From: Phreatobacter oligotrophus
Lineage (GTDB): Bacteria > Pseudomonadota > Alphaproteobacteria > Rhizobiales > Phreatobacteraceae
Assembly (NCBI RefSeq): GCF_003046185.1
Contig: NZ_PZZL01000008.1
Location: 155,755 to 219,754 of the forward strand
DNA: 64,000 nt
Direction of reading: 5' to 3'
The notes below the pieces were generated by a model. It was not told the origin of the DNA and made no database searches. It saw nothing but the letters and a program-made list of their open reading frames with translations. Shown here in pieces: positions 25,289 through 34,649 of the stretch (position 1 is its first letter; the number at the start of each line of letters is the position of its first letter). Both the position numbers and the translations under genes were made by a program.

Positions 25289-25870
25289 ATGGCGGGTCTG
25301 TGGACGCAGAACATCGAGCGGGACCCGCGCTATCGCGGCGCGGCCGAGGTGCTTGAAGCGGCCGGCTACGCCATCACCATCGCCGACGGCCTCGTCGAGA
25401 TCGAGAACGAGGAGAGCGGCGATCGCCAGCGCTTCCGTGCCCGCAAGGAGCTGCTGGCCTTCGCGAGCGCCATCGCCGCCGGCGAACAGCCCCAGCCGGT
25501 GAAGCGGAGTGCGCCGATCCGCAACGGGCAGGGATTCGGCGGGCGCCAGCCGCGCCCCGAGGCGCGGGACAGTGATCCCCCGCCTGCCGAGAAAGAGCCC
25601 GAGCTGGACCTCGCCAAGCTGAAGGCGCTGTGCCAGGCGCTTGTCATCGAGCGCGATGCCTGGAAGGCGCGGGCGCAGATCCGTGAAACGGCCGCAGCGG
25701 CGGAGCCGTCCGGCAGTGACGAGAAGTACCGAGCCCTGAAGAAGTTCATCGCGCGGGAATTCCATCCGGACAATGTCCGCGCCGACGGGATCGAGCGTCT
25801 GGTGCGCACCGAGGTGTTCAAGACGATCTGGGCCCATATCGAGGAGATCGAGCGCGCCGGTCGCTCCTGA
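25289..25870 (+). CDS. Hypothetical protein with C-terminal J-domain-like HPD motif
   Basis: A 193-residue cytoplasmic protein. Residues 1-60 form a small domain (YRGAAEVLEAAGYAITIADG). The middle is proline-rich and disordered, and residues 105-135 are helical. The C-terminus YRALKKFIAREFHPDN (HPD at 159-161) with a following helix resembles J-domain helix II, the HPD loop and helix III, which would let it stimulate an Hsp70. The N-terminal J helix I is not obvious. An Hsp70-like gene occurs at 46575 in this window, but no link is shown. I do not recognise a named family. Confidence 0.7.
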   Translation: MAGLWTQNIERDPRYRGAAEVLEAAGYAITIADGLVEIENEESGDRQRFRARKELLAFASAIAAGEQPQPVKRSAPIRNGQGFGGRQPRPEARDSDPPPAEKEPELDLAKLKALCQALVIERDAWKARAQIRETAAAAEPSGSDEKYRALKKFIAREFHPDNVRADGIERLVRTEVFKTIWAHIEEIERAGRS

Positions 25871-25969
25871 TCCGCGGCCTCGGTCCGCCGAATGGCAGCA
25901 GTGATCCTCTCCCCCTTGCGTTAGGGCAAGCAGCGCTGTTCCATCCCGGTCCCCGAGGGAGGAACAATC

Positions 25970-26602
25970 ATGTCGAAACGCTTCACGCTCAGCGGCTTCT
26001 GGCTGTCCGGGCCGACCTACAAGGTCGGGCTCATGCTCAGCCTGTGCGGCGAGGACTTCGCCTATCATTCGGTCAACCTGCGCGCCGGTGAGCACAAGAG
26101 CCCGGCCTTCCTCGCCAAGAACCGCTTCGGCCAGGTGCCGGCGCTGGAGGATGCCAAGTCCGGCATGGCGCTCTGCCAGTCGGCGGCGATCCTCGAATAT
26201 CTCGCGGCAGAGCTCGGCAAGTTCGGCGGCGAGGGCGCCTGCGGCGCGGCCCAGGCGCGCGAATGGATGTTCTGGGACTTCGACCGCCTTGCCGCCCCGA
26301 TCTATCGCCTGCGGGCCCAGCGGGCCGGCTTCCGCACGTTCACCCAGCCGATCGTCGAGATGTATTTCGCCGAGGCGGGCGCGGCCCTGAAGGTCCTCGA
26401 GGAGGCGCTGGGCAAGACCCTCTGGCTCTGCGGCTCGCAGCCGAGCATCGCTGATATCGACGTCTATGGCGTCGTCGCCTATGCGCCGCAGGCGGGCTTC
26501 GACATTGCCGCCTATCCGGCGATTTCCGCCTGGACCAAGCGGATGGAGGCCCTGCCGGGCTTCATCGGCATCAATGACCTGCCCAAGGCGACCCAGGCGT
26601 GA
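25970..26602 (+). CDS. Glutathione S-transferase family protein
   Basis: A 210-residue GST. The thioredoxin-like N-terminal domain contains GRWLSGPTYKV-like FWLSGPTYKVGLML, the cis-Pro loop FGQVPALED and LCQSAAILEYLA (glutathione gamma-glutamyl site). The C-terminal helical domain has PSIADIDVYGVVAYA. Start follows a GAGGAAC site. An acetyltransferase gene overlaps its stop by GTGA, suggesting an operon. The substrate is unknown. Confidence 0.9.
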   Translation: MSKRFTLSGFWLSGPTYKVGLMLSLCGEDFAYHSVNLRAGEHKSPAFLAKNRFGQVPALEDAKSGMALCQSAAILEYLAAELGKFGGEGACGAAQAREWMFWDFDRLAAPIYRLRAQRAGFRTFTQPIVEMYFAEAGAALKVLEEALGKTLWLCGSQPSIADIDVYGVVAYAPQAGFDIAAYPAISAWTKRMEALPGFIGINDLPKATQA

Positions 26603-27090
26603 CCACCGGTGCAGGCGTGAGTGACGCCGTCGATCTGCGCGAGGCGACCGCGGCCGACGTGCCGCGGATCGCTGCGCTCATCGCCATGGGCGACGCCAAG
26701 AAGCCCATGGATGCGGCCACGGCCGAGGCGGAAGGGCATCACCCCGCCTATGCCGAGGCCTTCCGCCGGGTCTCGGCCTCGGAGGCGAACCACCTGTTCG
26801 TCGCCGAGCAGGGCGGGCGCATCGTCGGCACCTACCAGCTGACCGTCCTGCCAGGCATCGCCGAGCGCGGCCGCACCCGCGGCAAGATCGAGAGCGTGCA
26901 TGTCGATCCGGCCCTGCGCGGGTCTGGCATTGGCGCGGCGATGATGCGCCACGCCATCGTCACGGCGCGGGAGAAGGGGATCGGCCTCGTCGAGCTCTCC
27001 TCGAACAAGAGCCGCACCGATGCCCACCGCTTCTACGAGCGGCTCGGCTTCGCCAAGAGCCACGAAGGCTTCAAGATGGCGCTGGACTGA
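26599..27090 (+). CDS. GNAT-family N-acetyltransferase
   Basis: A 163-residue GNAT protein. Motif A (acetyl-CoA pyrophosphate loop) is seen as VHVDPALRGSGIGAAMMRHA, and motif B as DAHRFYERLGFAKSHEGFKM. The N-terminal EATAADVPRIAALIAMGD region is typical of small-molecule or antibiotic-type acetyltransferases. GTG at 26599 overlaps the GST stop; another GTG at 26617 is possible. The acetyl acceptor is unknown. Confidence 0.88.
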   Translation: MTTGAGVSDAVDLREATAADVPRIAALIAMGDAKKPMDAATAEAEGHHPAYAEAFRRVSASEANHLFVAEQGGRIVGTYQLTVLPGIAERGRTRGKIESVHVDPALRGSGIGAAMMRHAIVTAREKGIGLVELSSNKSRTDAHRFYERLGFAKSHEGFKMALD

Positions 27091-27096
27091 GGCCGG

Positions 27097-27390
27097 TCAG
27101 CCGCGCTGGCGGCCCCGGCATTCCGGCAGGAAGGTCCGCCAGGTCTTGCCGGCGGCCTGCAGCCGCGCCTTGTCGCGCCGCCATTCCGCGCCGCAGGTGC
27201 GCATGATCTGGTCGTTGCGGAGCTGCGCCGCAGACCGCGGCCGCCGGGTCGTCTGGCCTGACCCGCCGGAGGTCGTCGTGGTGGCCTCGGTGGAGGAGGC
27301 GCGGCTGCGGCTGGCGCGGCTCTCCTGCGCGGCCGCGAGGTCGACGGTGAGCACGAGAGCGGCGAGGGCGGCGAGAACGGGAAGTCGCAT
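27097..27390 (-). CDS. Small secreted protein, PsiF-like
   Basis: A 97-residue protein with a signal peptide (VLAALAALVLTVDLAAA), a Ser/Thr/Arg-rich spacer and a C-terminal motif CGAEWRRDKARLQAAGKTW-RTFLPECR. The C-x2-EW spacing and W-x2-FLxxCR end resemble PsiF/small periplasmic Rhizobiales proteins with one disulfide. The function is unknown. It is convergent with the acetyltransferase gene and divergent from the GST at 27601. Confidence 0.75.
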   Translation of the reverse strand: MRLPVLAALAALVLTVDLAAAQESRASRSRASSTEATTTTSGGSGQTTRRPRSAAQLRNDQIMRTCGAEWRRDKARLQAAGKTWRTFLPECRGRQRG

Positions 27391-27458
27391 CGGAATCCTC
27401 CTGGGCGAATGGACGTCAGCCTCTGCCGTTTAACCCCAACCCGGCATGAACGTCCTTC

Positions 27459-27488
27459 CGGTTGCAGTGTCATGTCGTTTTGCAACCG
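27459..27488. promoter_or_regulatory. Inverted repeat in a divergent promoter region
   Basis: CGGTTGC (27459-27465) is repeated inverted as GCAACCG (27482-27488) with a 16-base spacer, between the divergent PsiF-like and GST genes. It could be an operator for a dimeric regulator, or an RNA hairpin in a leader. No regulator is encoded nearby. Confidence 0.3.
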
Positions 27489-27600
27489 AGCCAATGCGGC
27501 ATTGCACGGATGAGGCGGAACGGCTGACCTGTACGCCGACGGCGCCCGTGCTAGCTTGGCGCCGCGGTCGCCGAGGCGGCCGGTTGCCCCGGAGAGATCC

Positions 27601-28299
27601 ATGAGCGAGCGCCCCATCGACCTGCACTTCTGGCCGACGCCGAATGGCTGGAAGATCACCATCATGCTGGAGGAATGCGGGCTGCCCTACCGGGTGATCC
27701 CGGTGAACATCGGCAAGGGCGACCAGTTCAAGCCGGAATTCCTCGCCATCGCCCCCAACAACCGCATGCCCGCCATCGTCGATCCGGACGGACCGGGCGG
27801 CGAGCCGATCTCGGTCTTCGAGTCGGGCGCGATCCTGATGTATCTCGGCCGCAAGACCGGCAAGTTCTATCCGCAGGACGAGCGCGGCCGCGTCGCCGTC
27901 GAGGAATGGCTGATGTGGCAGATGTCGGGCTTCGGGCCGATGCTCGGCCAGACCCACCACTTCCGCATTTATGCGCCCGAAAAGATCGACTACGCCATCG
28001 AGCGCTACACCAAGGAGGCGAACCGCCTCTACGGGGTGCTCAACCGCCGTCTCGAAGGGCGCGACTATATCTGCGGCGACTACACCATCGCCGACATGGC
28101 CTGCATCGGCTGGGCCAAGCTCTGGGAGCGCCAGGGCCAGGACATCGCCCAGTTTCCGAACGTGAAGGCCTGGATCGACCGGATGCTGGCGCGCCCGGCC
28201 GTGCAGCGCGGCTTCGCGGTCAACAAGGAAGACCGCACCAACGCCGCCGTGACTGATCCCAACGCCCGGGCGGTGCTGTTCGGGCAGACGGCGCGCTGA
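27601..28299 (+). CDS. Glutathione S-transferase, nu-class (YfcG/YghU-like)
   Basis: A 232-residue GST with features of the bacterial Ure2p-like or nu class: FWPTPNGWKITIMLEECGLPY, VNIGKGDQFKPEFLAIAPNN-RMPAIVD, SVFESGAILMYLG, and the helical part EEWLMWQMSGFGPMLGQTHHF. YfcG and YghU act as disulfide-bond reductases with bound glutathione, so redox rather than detoxification activity is likely. ATG at 27601 has GGAGAGATCC; a longer frame from 27556 is not needed. Confidence 0.92.
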   Translation: MSERPIDLHFWPTPNGWKITIMLEECGLPYRVIPVNIGKGDQFKPEFLAIAPNNRMPAIVDPDGPGGEPISVFESGAILMYLGRKTGKFYPQDERGRVAVEEWLMWQMSGFGPMLGQTHHFRIYAPEKIDYAIERYTKEANRLYGVLNRRLEGRDYICGDYTIADMACIGWAKLWERQGQDIAQFPNVKAWIDRMLARPAVQRGFAVNKEDRTNAAVTDPNARAVLFGQTAR

Positions 28300-28321
28300 C
28301 CGCGCGCCGCCCGGCATCCCG

Positions 28322-28723
28322 TCAGTTGACGCGCGTCCAGGTCTGGCTGCGGCAGACGAGGCCGCCGAGGACGCAGCCCGACAGGCTCATGCTGTCGGCG
28401 CTCGGCATGGTCATGCGGCCGCTATAGGTCTTGCCGTCCTGGAAATTGTAGAGCGAGCCCTGCCAGGCATTGGCGCCGGCCGGGCGCATGGTGATCATGC
28501 GGATGCCGACGAGGGCGCGGTTGCGCAGGGACGAGTTCTCGTTCTTCTCGTCGGTGGTCTGGCCACGCACCGCGACGATGGTGCCGCAGATCTGACCGCC
28601 GCAATCGGCGAAGCGCACGCGGGTATCGCCGGACTGGCTGACGAAGGTGCCGGTGGGGCTCTGGGCGGCGGCCGGCAGGGCGACGAGGGTGGCGAGGAGC
28701 GCCAGGACGGGGCGTGTGGTCAT
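28322..28723 (-). CDS. DUF2147 domain secreted protein
   Basis: A 133-residue exported protein. The signal peptide (VLALLATLVALPAAAQS) is followed by SPTGTFVSQSGDTRVRFADC, GGQICGTIVAVRG, WQGSLYNFQDGKTYSG and LSGCVLGGLVCRSQTWTRV. These are the DUF2147 motifs, a lipocalin-like beta barrel of unknown function, with two disulfide-pair cysteines. The ATG at 28723 has GGGAGA upstream. It is convergent with the GST gene. Confidence 0.88.
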   Translation of the reverse strand: MTTRPVLALLATLVALPAAAQSPTGTFVSQSGDTRVRFADCGGQICGTIVAVRGQTTDEKNENSSLRNRALVGIRMITMRPAGANAWQGSLYNFQDGKTYSGRMTMPSADSMSLSGCVLGGLVCRSQTWTRVN

Positions 28724-28930
28724 GCGGTGTCTCCCGTGCCGCCCTCTGCGGGGCGGGCGCGGGCGAGAGTGAAGCGGCCGGGGGGCAGCGTCCACTCGGC
28801 CGTCCGTCGATGGGACGATCGTTCACCGTCTCGTAGCGTTAATCCATCGTTGACCTATGGGAAGCAAACTCGCCGCCATTGGGTCAACCGCGGCCGCCCC
28901 CCGGGCCGTGCAGTCATGGGAGATCATGCG

Positions 28931-29215
28931 ATGACCGTGATGTTCCTCGCCGAGGCGGATGCCCCGTCGATCGTGCCGGAAGAGCTGGAGAACCGGCCGC
29001 CGCGCGAACTCGGCACGCTCTATGCCGCCGGCCGCGTCGTGCCGCGCGACCTCGTCGCCGCCCATATGTGGTTCAACATCGCGGCGATGCGCGGCGACCG
29101 CGAGGCCGCCGTGCAGCGCCAGGAGGTCGCCGCCGAGATGAGCCGGGACGAGATCGCCCAGGCGCTCGGCTGGGCGCGGGCCTGGCTCGATTCCAAAGGT
29201 CCGGTGACCGCCTGA
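28931..29215 (+). CDS. Small Sel1-like repeat protein
   Basis: A 94-residue cytoplasmic protein with one Sel1/TPR-like repeat: ELGTLYAAGRVVPRDLVAAH-MWFNIAAMRGDREA. Single-repeat proteins of this kind recur in Rhizobiales with unknown roles. ATG at 28931 has GGGAGA seven bases upstream. The leader carries TTAA-TCCATCG-TTGA (28839-28853), one base from a full CtrA box. The stop codon directly abuts the stop of the convergent MFS gene. Confidence 0.75.
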   Translation: MTVMFLAEADAPSIVPEELENRPPRELGTLYAAGRVVPRDLVAAHMWFNIAAMRGDREAAVQRQEVAAEMSRDEIAQALGWARAWLDSKGPVTA

Positions 29216-30439
29216 TCAGGCGGCCGCCAGCCGGGCGCGTTCCTTCTCGACGTCGGGCAGGAAGATCGTGAGAAGCCCGATGGCGGGCAGGAACGAGCAG
29301 ATCCAGTAGACGAATTCGATGCCGCGCAGGTCGGCGATCTGGCCAAGCACCGCCGCGCCGAGCCCGCCCATGCCGAAGGCGAAGCCGAAGAAAAGGCCGG
29401 CGATCATCCCGACCTTTCCCGGCACCAGTTCCTGCGCGAAGACCAGGATGGCGGTGAAGGCCGAGGCCATGACCAGGCCGATGATGCCGGTGAGGATCGC
29501 CGTGCCGACGAGGTTGGCGTAGGGCAGGGCGAGGGTGAAGGGCAGCGTCCCGAGGATCGAGGCCCAGATCACCGGCTTGCGGCCGAAGCGGTCGCCGATG
29601 GGGCCGCCGAGCACGATGCCTGCCGCGAGTGCGCCAAGGAAGATGAACAGCAGCAGCTGCGCGTCGCGCACGGACACGCCGAACTTCTGGATGACGTAGA
29701 AGGTGTAGTAGCTCGACAGGCTCGCCATGTAGACGTACTTCGAGAAGACGAGGCAGCCGAGAACGACCAGCGCACCGATGACCGTGCGGCGGTGCAGGGC
29801 AATGGGCTTTGCCGGCGCCGGCTTCTTCGCCTGCGCCGCACGATGGCGGGCATACCAGCCGCCGACCCGCACCAGGATCAGCATGCCCGTGAGCGCCAGG
29901 ACGCCGAACCAGGCAACGCTCTCCTGGCCGCGCGGCAGGATAATGAAGGCGGCCGCGATGGGACCGAGCGCCGTGCCGGCATTGCCGCCGACCTGGAACA
30001 ACGACTGGGCAAGGCCGTGCCTGCCGCCCGAGGCGAGGCGCGCCATGCGCGAGGATTCCGGGTGGAAGACCGCCGAGCCGAAGCCGACGAGGCCGGCTGC
30101 GAGCAGCAGGAACGGAAAGCTCGTCGCATAGGCGAGCAGCAGCAGGCCGCAGAAGGAAAAGGCCATGCCGGCCGCCAGCGAATAGGGCAGCGGGTGCCGG
30201 TCGGTGTAGAGGCCGACGAGCGGCTGGAACAGCGAGGCGGTCGCAGAGAAGACGAAGGCAATGAGGCCGATCTGGCCGAAGCTGAGGTCGTAGTTCGCCT
30301 TCAGCACCGGGTAGAGCGCCGCCACCAGCGACTGCATGACATCGTTGAGGAGGTGGCAGAGGCTGAGCGCCGCCAGCACGCCGAAGGCGGTGCGGTCGGC
30401 GGCGGGCGGGGCCGCCACGGCGACGGGTGTGCTGGTCAC
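29216..30439 (-). CDS. MFS transporter, fosmidomycin-resistance (Fsr) type
   Basis: A 407-residue 12-helix major facilitator. The first helix contains ALSLCHLLNDVMQSLVAALYP, a hallmark of the Fsr family, with GLYTDRHPLPYSLAAG in loop 2-3 and GGPIGDRFGRKPVIW in the central loop. Fsr exporters move fosmidomycin and related compounds, but native substrates are unknown. GTG at 30439 follows AGGAG; extension to 30628 lacks hydrophobic or conserved sequence. It stands alone, co-directional with ilvD. Confidence 0.9.
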   Translation of the reverse strand: MTSTPVAVAAPPAADRTAFGVLAALSLCHLLNDVMQSLVAALYPVLKANYDLSFGQIGLIAFVFSATASLFQPLVGLYTDRHPLPYSLAAGMAFSFCGLLLLAYATSFPFLLLAAGLVGFGSAVFHPESSRMARLASGGRHGLAQSLFQVGGNAGTALGPIAAAFIILPRGQESVAWFGVLALTGMLILVRVGGWYARHRAAQAKKPAPAKPIALHRRTVIGALVVLGCLVFSKYVYMASLSSYYTFYVIQKFGVSVRDAQLLLFIFLGALAAGIVLGGPIGDRFGRKPVIWASILGTLPFTLALPYANLVGTAILTGIIGLVMASAFTAILVFAQELVPGKVGMIAGLFFGFAFGMGGLGAAVLGQIADLRGIEFVYWICSFLPAIGLLTIFLPDVEKERARLAAA

Positions 30440-30575
30440 GCGGGCTCCTGGGGCGAAGCGCCGCGTTCTCGATGCACGGCGTCTTGCCCAATTGGGCGGC
30501 AGAAGCCCGGCGCGGTCAATGGGTGGCCGGCTTGGCCGCCCTGCAACGGCGTGAGAGCTGCCGCCGCTTCGCGCG

Positions 30576-32417
30576 TCAGTTGACCTGCCGCACAGCGCCC
30601 TTCGCGGCGCTGGTGGTGAGGGCCGCATAGGCCTTCAGCGCCGTGGTGACCTTGCGCTTGCGCGGCGCCTCAGGCTGCCAGGCCGCCTTGCCTCGGGCCT
30701 CCATGGCTGCGCGGCGGCGGGTCAGCTCCTCGTCGGAGACACGGACATTGATCGACCGGCTGGGGATGTCGATGTCGATCATGTCGCCCTCCTCGACCAG
30801 GCCGATGGCGCCGCCCTCGGCCGCTTCCGGCGAGGCGTGGCCGATGGACAGGCCAGAGGTGCCGCCGGAGAAGCGGCCGTCGGTGACGAGGGCGCAGGCC
30901 TTCCCCAGGCCCTTCGACTTCAGGTAGCTCGTCGGATAGAGCATTTCTTGCATGCCGGGGCCGCCGCGCGGACCCTCGTAGCGGATGACCACCACGTCGC
31001 CGGCCTTGATCTTGTTGGTGAGGATCGCGTCCACCGCCGCGTCCTGGCTCTCGAAGATGCGAGCGGGACCGGAGAAGGTCAGGATCGAGGCGTCGACGCC
31101 CGCCGTCTTCACGATGCAGCCGTCGAGGGCGATGTTGCCGAAGAGCACGGCGAGGCCGCCATCCTTCGAATAGGCATGCTCGGCAGAGCGTATGACGCCC
31201 TTCTCGCGGTCGAGGTCGAGCTCGGCGAAGCGGCGGTTCTGGCTGAAGGCGGTTTGCGTCGGAACGCCGCCGGGCGCCGCCGAATAGAAGGTGTGGACGC
31301 TCTCGGCATCCGAGACCTTCACGTCCCAGCGGCCGAGGGCCGCTGCGAGGCTCTGCGAATGCACGGTCGGCACCGACGTGTTGATGAGGCCGGCGCGGTC
31401 GAGCTCGCCGAGGATCGCCATGATGCCGCCGGCGCGATGGACGTCCTCCATGTGGACGTTGGCGACCGAGGGCGCGACCTTGCAGAGCACCGGGACCTTG
31501 CGCGACAGGCGGTCGATATCGGCCATGGTGAAGCCGATCTCGCCCTCATGGGCCGCCGCCAGCAGATGCAGGACGGTGTTGGTCGACCCGCCCATGGCGA
31601 TGTCGAGCGTCATTGCGTTCTCGAAAGCCGTGAACGAGGCGATGGAGCGCGGCAGGACGCTGGCATCCTCCTGCTCGTAGTAGCGGCGGGCGAGATCGAC
31701 GATGAGGTGGCCGGCCTCGACGAAGAGGCGCTCGCGGTCGGCATGGGTGGCGAGCACCGAGCCGTTGCCGGGCAGGGCCAGGCCAAGGGCCTCGGTGAGG
31801 CAGTTCATGGAATTGGCCGTGAACATGCCGGAGCAGGAGCCGCAGGTCGGGCAGGCCGAGCGCTCGATGACCGCCACCTCCTCGTCGGAGACGTTCTCGT
31901 CGGCAGCGGCGACCATAGCGTCGACGAGGTCGACCTTCTTCAGCACGCCCTCGGCGATGAACTTGCCGGCCTCCATCGGGCCGCCCGAGACGAAGACGGT
32001 GGGGATGTTGAGGCGCATCGACGCCATCAGCATGCCGGGGGTGATCTTGTCGCAATTGGAGATGCAGACGAGCGCGTCGGCGCAATGGGCGTTCGCCATG
32101 TACTCGACGCTGTCGGCGATGATCTCGCGCGAGGGCAGGGAATAGAGCATCCCGTCATGGCCCATGGCGATGCCGTCATCGACAGCGATGGTGTTGAATT
32201 CCTTGGCCACGCCGCCGGCCTTCTCGATCTCGCGGGCGACGAGCTGGCCCAGGTCCTTCAGGTGCACGTGGCCGGGCACGAACTGGGTGAAGGAATTGGC
32301 GACCGCGATGATCGGCTTGCCGAAATCGCCGTCCTTCATGCCCGTCGCGCGCCAGAGGCCGCGGGCGCCGGCCATGTTGCGGCCATGGGTGGAGGTACGC
32401 GAGCGATAGGCGGGCAT
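30576..32417 (-). CDS. ilvD: Dihydroxy-acid dehydratase
   Basis: A 613-residue IlvD catalysing the third step of valine and isoleucine synthesis (dehydration of dihydroxy acids to 2-keto acids). It is of the E. coli type: [56 protein letters not shown], the cluster-ligand Cys122 ([11 protein letters not shown]) and Cys195 region ([19 protein letters not shown]). Asp81 is the expected metal ligand. Length matches. It is a single gene whose start faces the hyuA promoter. Confidence 0.97.
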   Translation of the reverse strand: MPAYRSRTSTHGRNMAGARGLWRATGMKDGDFGKPIIAVANSFTQFVPGHVHLKDLGQLVAREIEKAGGVAKEFNTIAVDDGIAMGHDGMLYSLPSREIIADSVEYMANAHCADALVCISNCDKITPGMLMASMRLNIPTVFVSGGPMEAGKFIAEGVLKKVDLVDAMVAAADENVSDEEVAVIERSACPTCGSCSGMFTANSMNCLTEALGLALPGNGSVLATHADRERLFVEAGHLIVDLARRYYEQEDASVLPRSIASFTAFENAMTLDIAMGGSTNTVLHLLAAAHEGEIGFTMADIDRLSRKVPVLCKVAPSVANVHMEDVHRAGGIMAILGELDRAGLINTSVPTVHSQSLAAALGRWDVKVSDAESVHTFYSAAPGGVPTQTAFSQNRRFAELDLDREKGVIRSAEHAYSKDGGLAVLFGNIALDGCIVKTAGVDASILTFSGPARIFESQDAAVDAILTNKIKAGDVVVIRYEGPRGGPGMQEMLYPTSYLKSKGLGKACALVTDGRFSGGTSGLSIGHASPEAAEGGAIGLVEEGDMIDIDIPSRSINVRVSDEELTRRRAAMEARGKAAWQPEAPRKRKVTTALKAYAALTTSAAKGAVRQVN

Positions 32418-32624
32418 GGTCGTTTCCGGGCTGGGAGAGTCTTCTGGTCGGGCGCGAGCGCCCGTTGGCCAGCCTTTAGCCGTTCCAGGGAGGCAGGAGA
32501 AGGGGCGGGACGTCGCGGCCGTCATCCCGTCAGCCGGTAGCTCCGGTGGGCATGGCAGCCATCCCGCGCCGGTGGTTCGCCGCTTGCTTCGCGAGGCGCA
32601 GCCTGTGGCATCGCCGCGGGCGCG

Positions 32625-34649
32625 ATGGATGAGTGCGTGAGCATGGACGGCAGCAGGGTCTGGGACATCGGCACCGATATCGGTGGCACCTTCACCGACA
32701 TCATCGCCGTTCACGCCGGAGGTGCGGACACCCGCATCGCCAAGGTGCCCTCGCGCCCCGATGCGCCGGTCACGGCCATGATGGAGGCGCTGGCGGCAGT
32801 CGGGCTCGGCCCCGAGGACGTGCGCCGCTTCGTCCATGGCACGACGCGGGTGACCAACGCGCTGGTCGAGGAGCGACTGCCGAAAGTGGCGCTGGTCGCC
32901 ACAGCCGGCTTCGAGGACGTACTGGAGATCGCGCGCTACCGGCGGCAGGACCTCTATCGCCTCGATGTGAGGCCCAAGGCGCCGCCGCTGGTGCCGCCGG
33001 AGCTCTGCTTCGGCATCGCCGAGCGGATGGATGCGGCGGGCGCGGTGCTGGAACCGCTCGCCGAGGCCGAGATCGACCGGCTGATCGCCTGGCTGAAGGC
33101 CCATGCGGTCGAGAGCGTCGCGGTCTGTCTGCTCCACTCCTACGCCAATCCGGCGCATGAGAAGCGGCTTGCCGAGCGGCTCGCCGGCGTCGTGCCGCAT
33201 CTCTGCCTCTCGCACGAGATCAACCCGGAGGCGCGCGAGTACGAGCGCGCCTCGACCACCGCCTTCAACGCCGCGGCCATGCCCATCGCCGTGACCTATC
33301 TCACCGAACTCGAGGAGCGGTTGCCGATCGGCGCGGGGCTGCAGGTCTTCCACTCGGCCGGCGCCATGGTGCCGGTGCCGGCGGTGAAGCGCCGGCCGCT
33401 GGTCATGGCCATGTCCGGCCCGGCGGCGGGCGTCGCGGCCTCCGTGCGTATCGCGCGGGACCTCGGCCTGCCGCGCGTCCTCACCTTCGACATGGGCGGC
33501 ACCACCACCGATGTCTGCCTCATCGTCGACGGCGCGGCCGAGATGGCGGATACGCGGATGATGGGTGGGCGGCCGCTGCGCCAGCCCATGCTGGCGGTGC
33601 ATTCCATCGGCGCCGGTGGCGGCTCGCTGGTGGATCTTGGTCCCGGCGGGCTCGCGGTTGGGCCGAAGAGCGCCGGCGCGGTGCCGGGCCCCGCCTGCTA
33701 CGGCCGCGGCGGCACCCGCGCCACGATCACCGACGCCAATGCCGTGCTCGGCTATCTCGACCCCGAGGCCGTGCTCGGCGACACGATCCGCATCGATGTC
33801 GAGAAGGCGCGCGCGGCGCTGGCACCGGTCGCCACCGCGCTCGGGCTCTCGATCGAGGCGACGGCGCTCGGCATCGTCAAGGTCGCCAATGCCACCATGG
33901 CGCGGGCGCTGAACCGCGTGACGGTGGAGCGCGGCATCGACGGGCGCGACTGCACGCTGCTGGCCTTCGGCGGCGGCGGGCCGATGCACGCAACGGGCCT
34001 TGCCGATCTCTACGGCCTGAAAGAGATCGTCGTGCCGGCGGCCTCCAGCGCCTTCTCGGCGCTCGGCTGCCTCACCGCCGACCTGTCCTTCCTGCAGCAG
34101 CGCACCCTGCGCCTGGCGCTGGCGGATCTGACGGCCGAGAGCTTCGGCGCGCGCGTCGCGGAGATGGTGGCGGAGGCCGAGGCGCCGCTGGTCGCGGGCG
34201 GCGTCGCCCCTCATGACATCGCCGTCGAGCATGTGGCGCTGATGCGCTACGCCGCCCAGAGCGAGGCCATCCCCCTTGCTTTCGCCATGCCGCTCGACCC
34301 GTCCCGCCTCGAAGCCGATTTCCACGCCCGGCATCGCGAGCTCTTCGGCTATGCCACCGCCGAGCCGGTGGTCATCGAGGCGCTGCGCATCAAGGCCACA
34401 CGACCCTCGGCGGTGGCCGTCCTGCGCCCCGACATTGGCCGGCCCGTCCACGCCGAGCGCAGCCGTGCCTGCATTTTCGGGCCGGGGGGCGCCGTCGAGA
34501 CGCGGATCCTGCCGCGCGAGACGCTGGCCGCACCGGTCGACGGACCCGCCATCATCGAGGATGCCTGGTCGACGGTGGTGGTGCCGCCGGGCTGGCGGGC
34601 GCGGCCCGATGCCGGCGGCAATCTTCTCCTCACCCGGAGCGCGTCATGA
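32625..34649 (+). CDS. hyuA: Hydantoinase/5-oxoprolinase subunit A family protein
   Basis: A 674-residue HyuA-type protein. It has the phosphate loops of the family: [20 protein letters not shown] at the N-terminus and [18 protein letters not shown] near residue 287, plus [15 protein letters not shown] and [20 protein letters not shown]. Members use ATP to open 5-membered cyclic amides (5-oxoproline, hydantoins) together with a HyuB subunit or domain. The actual ring substrate cannot be read from sequence. ATG at 32625 or 32643 may be used. hyuB overlaps by ATGA. Confidence 0.92.
   Translation: MDECVSMDGSRVWDIGTDIGGTFTDIIAVHAGGADTRIAKVPSRPDAPVTAMMEALAAVGLGPEDVRRFVHGTTRVTNALVEERLPKVALVATAGFEDVLEIARYRRQDLYRLDVRPKAPPLVPPELCFGIAERMDAAGAVLEPLAEAEIDRLIAWLKAHAVESVAVCLLHSYANPAHEKRLAERLAGVVPHLCLSHEINPEAREYERASTTAFNAAAMPIAVTYLTELEERLPIGAGLQVFHSAGAMVPVPAVKRRPLVMAMSGPAAGVAASVRIARDLGLPRVLTFDMGGTTTDVCLIVDGAAEMADTRMMGGRPLRQPMLAVHSIGAGGGSLVDLGPGGLAVGPKSAGAVPGPACYGRGGTRATITDANAVLGYLDPEAVLGDTIRIDVEKARAALAPVATALGLSIEATALGIVKVANATMARALNRVTVERGIDGRDCTLLAFGGGGPMHATGLADLYGLKEIVVPAASSAFSALGCLTADLSFLQQRTLRLALADLTAESFGARVAEMVAEAEAPLVAGGVAPHDIAVEHVALMRYAAQSEAIPLAFAMPLDPSRLEADFHARHRELFGYATAEPVVIEALRIKATRPSAVAVLRPDIGRPVHAERSRACIFGPGGAVETRILPRETLAAPVDGPAIIEDAWSTVVVPPGWRARPDAGGNLLLTRSAS

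Noticed and set aside
22868..26095. Long minus-strand open frame of over 1000 codons opposite the anti-sigma gene, gatB and the J-like gene
   Set aside because: A GC-rich shadow frame with no recognisable domain; the plus-strand genes there are firmly identified.
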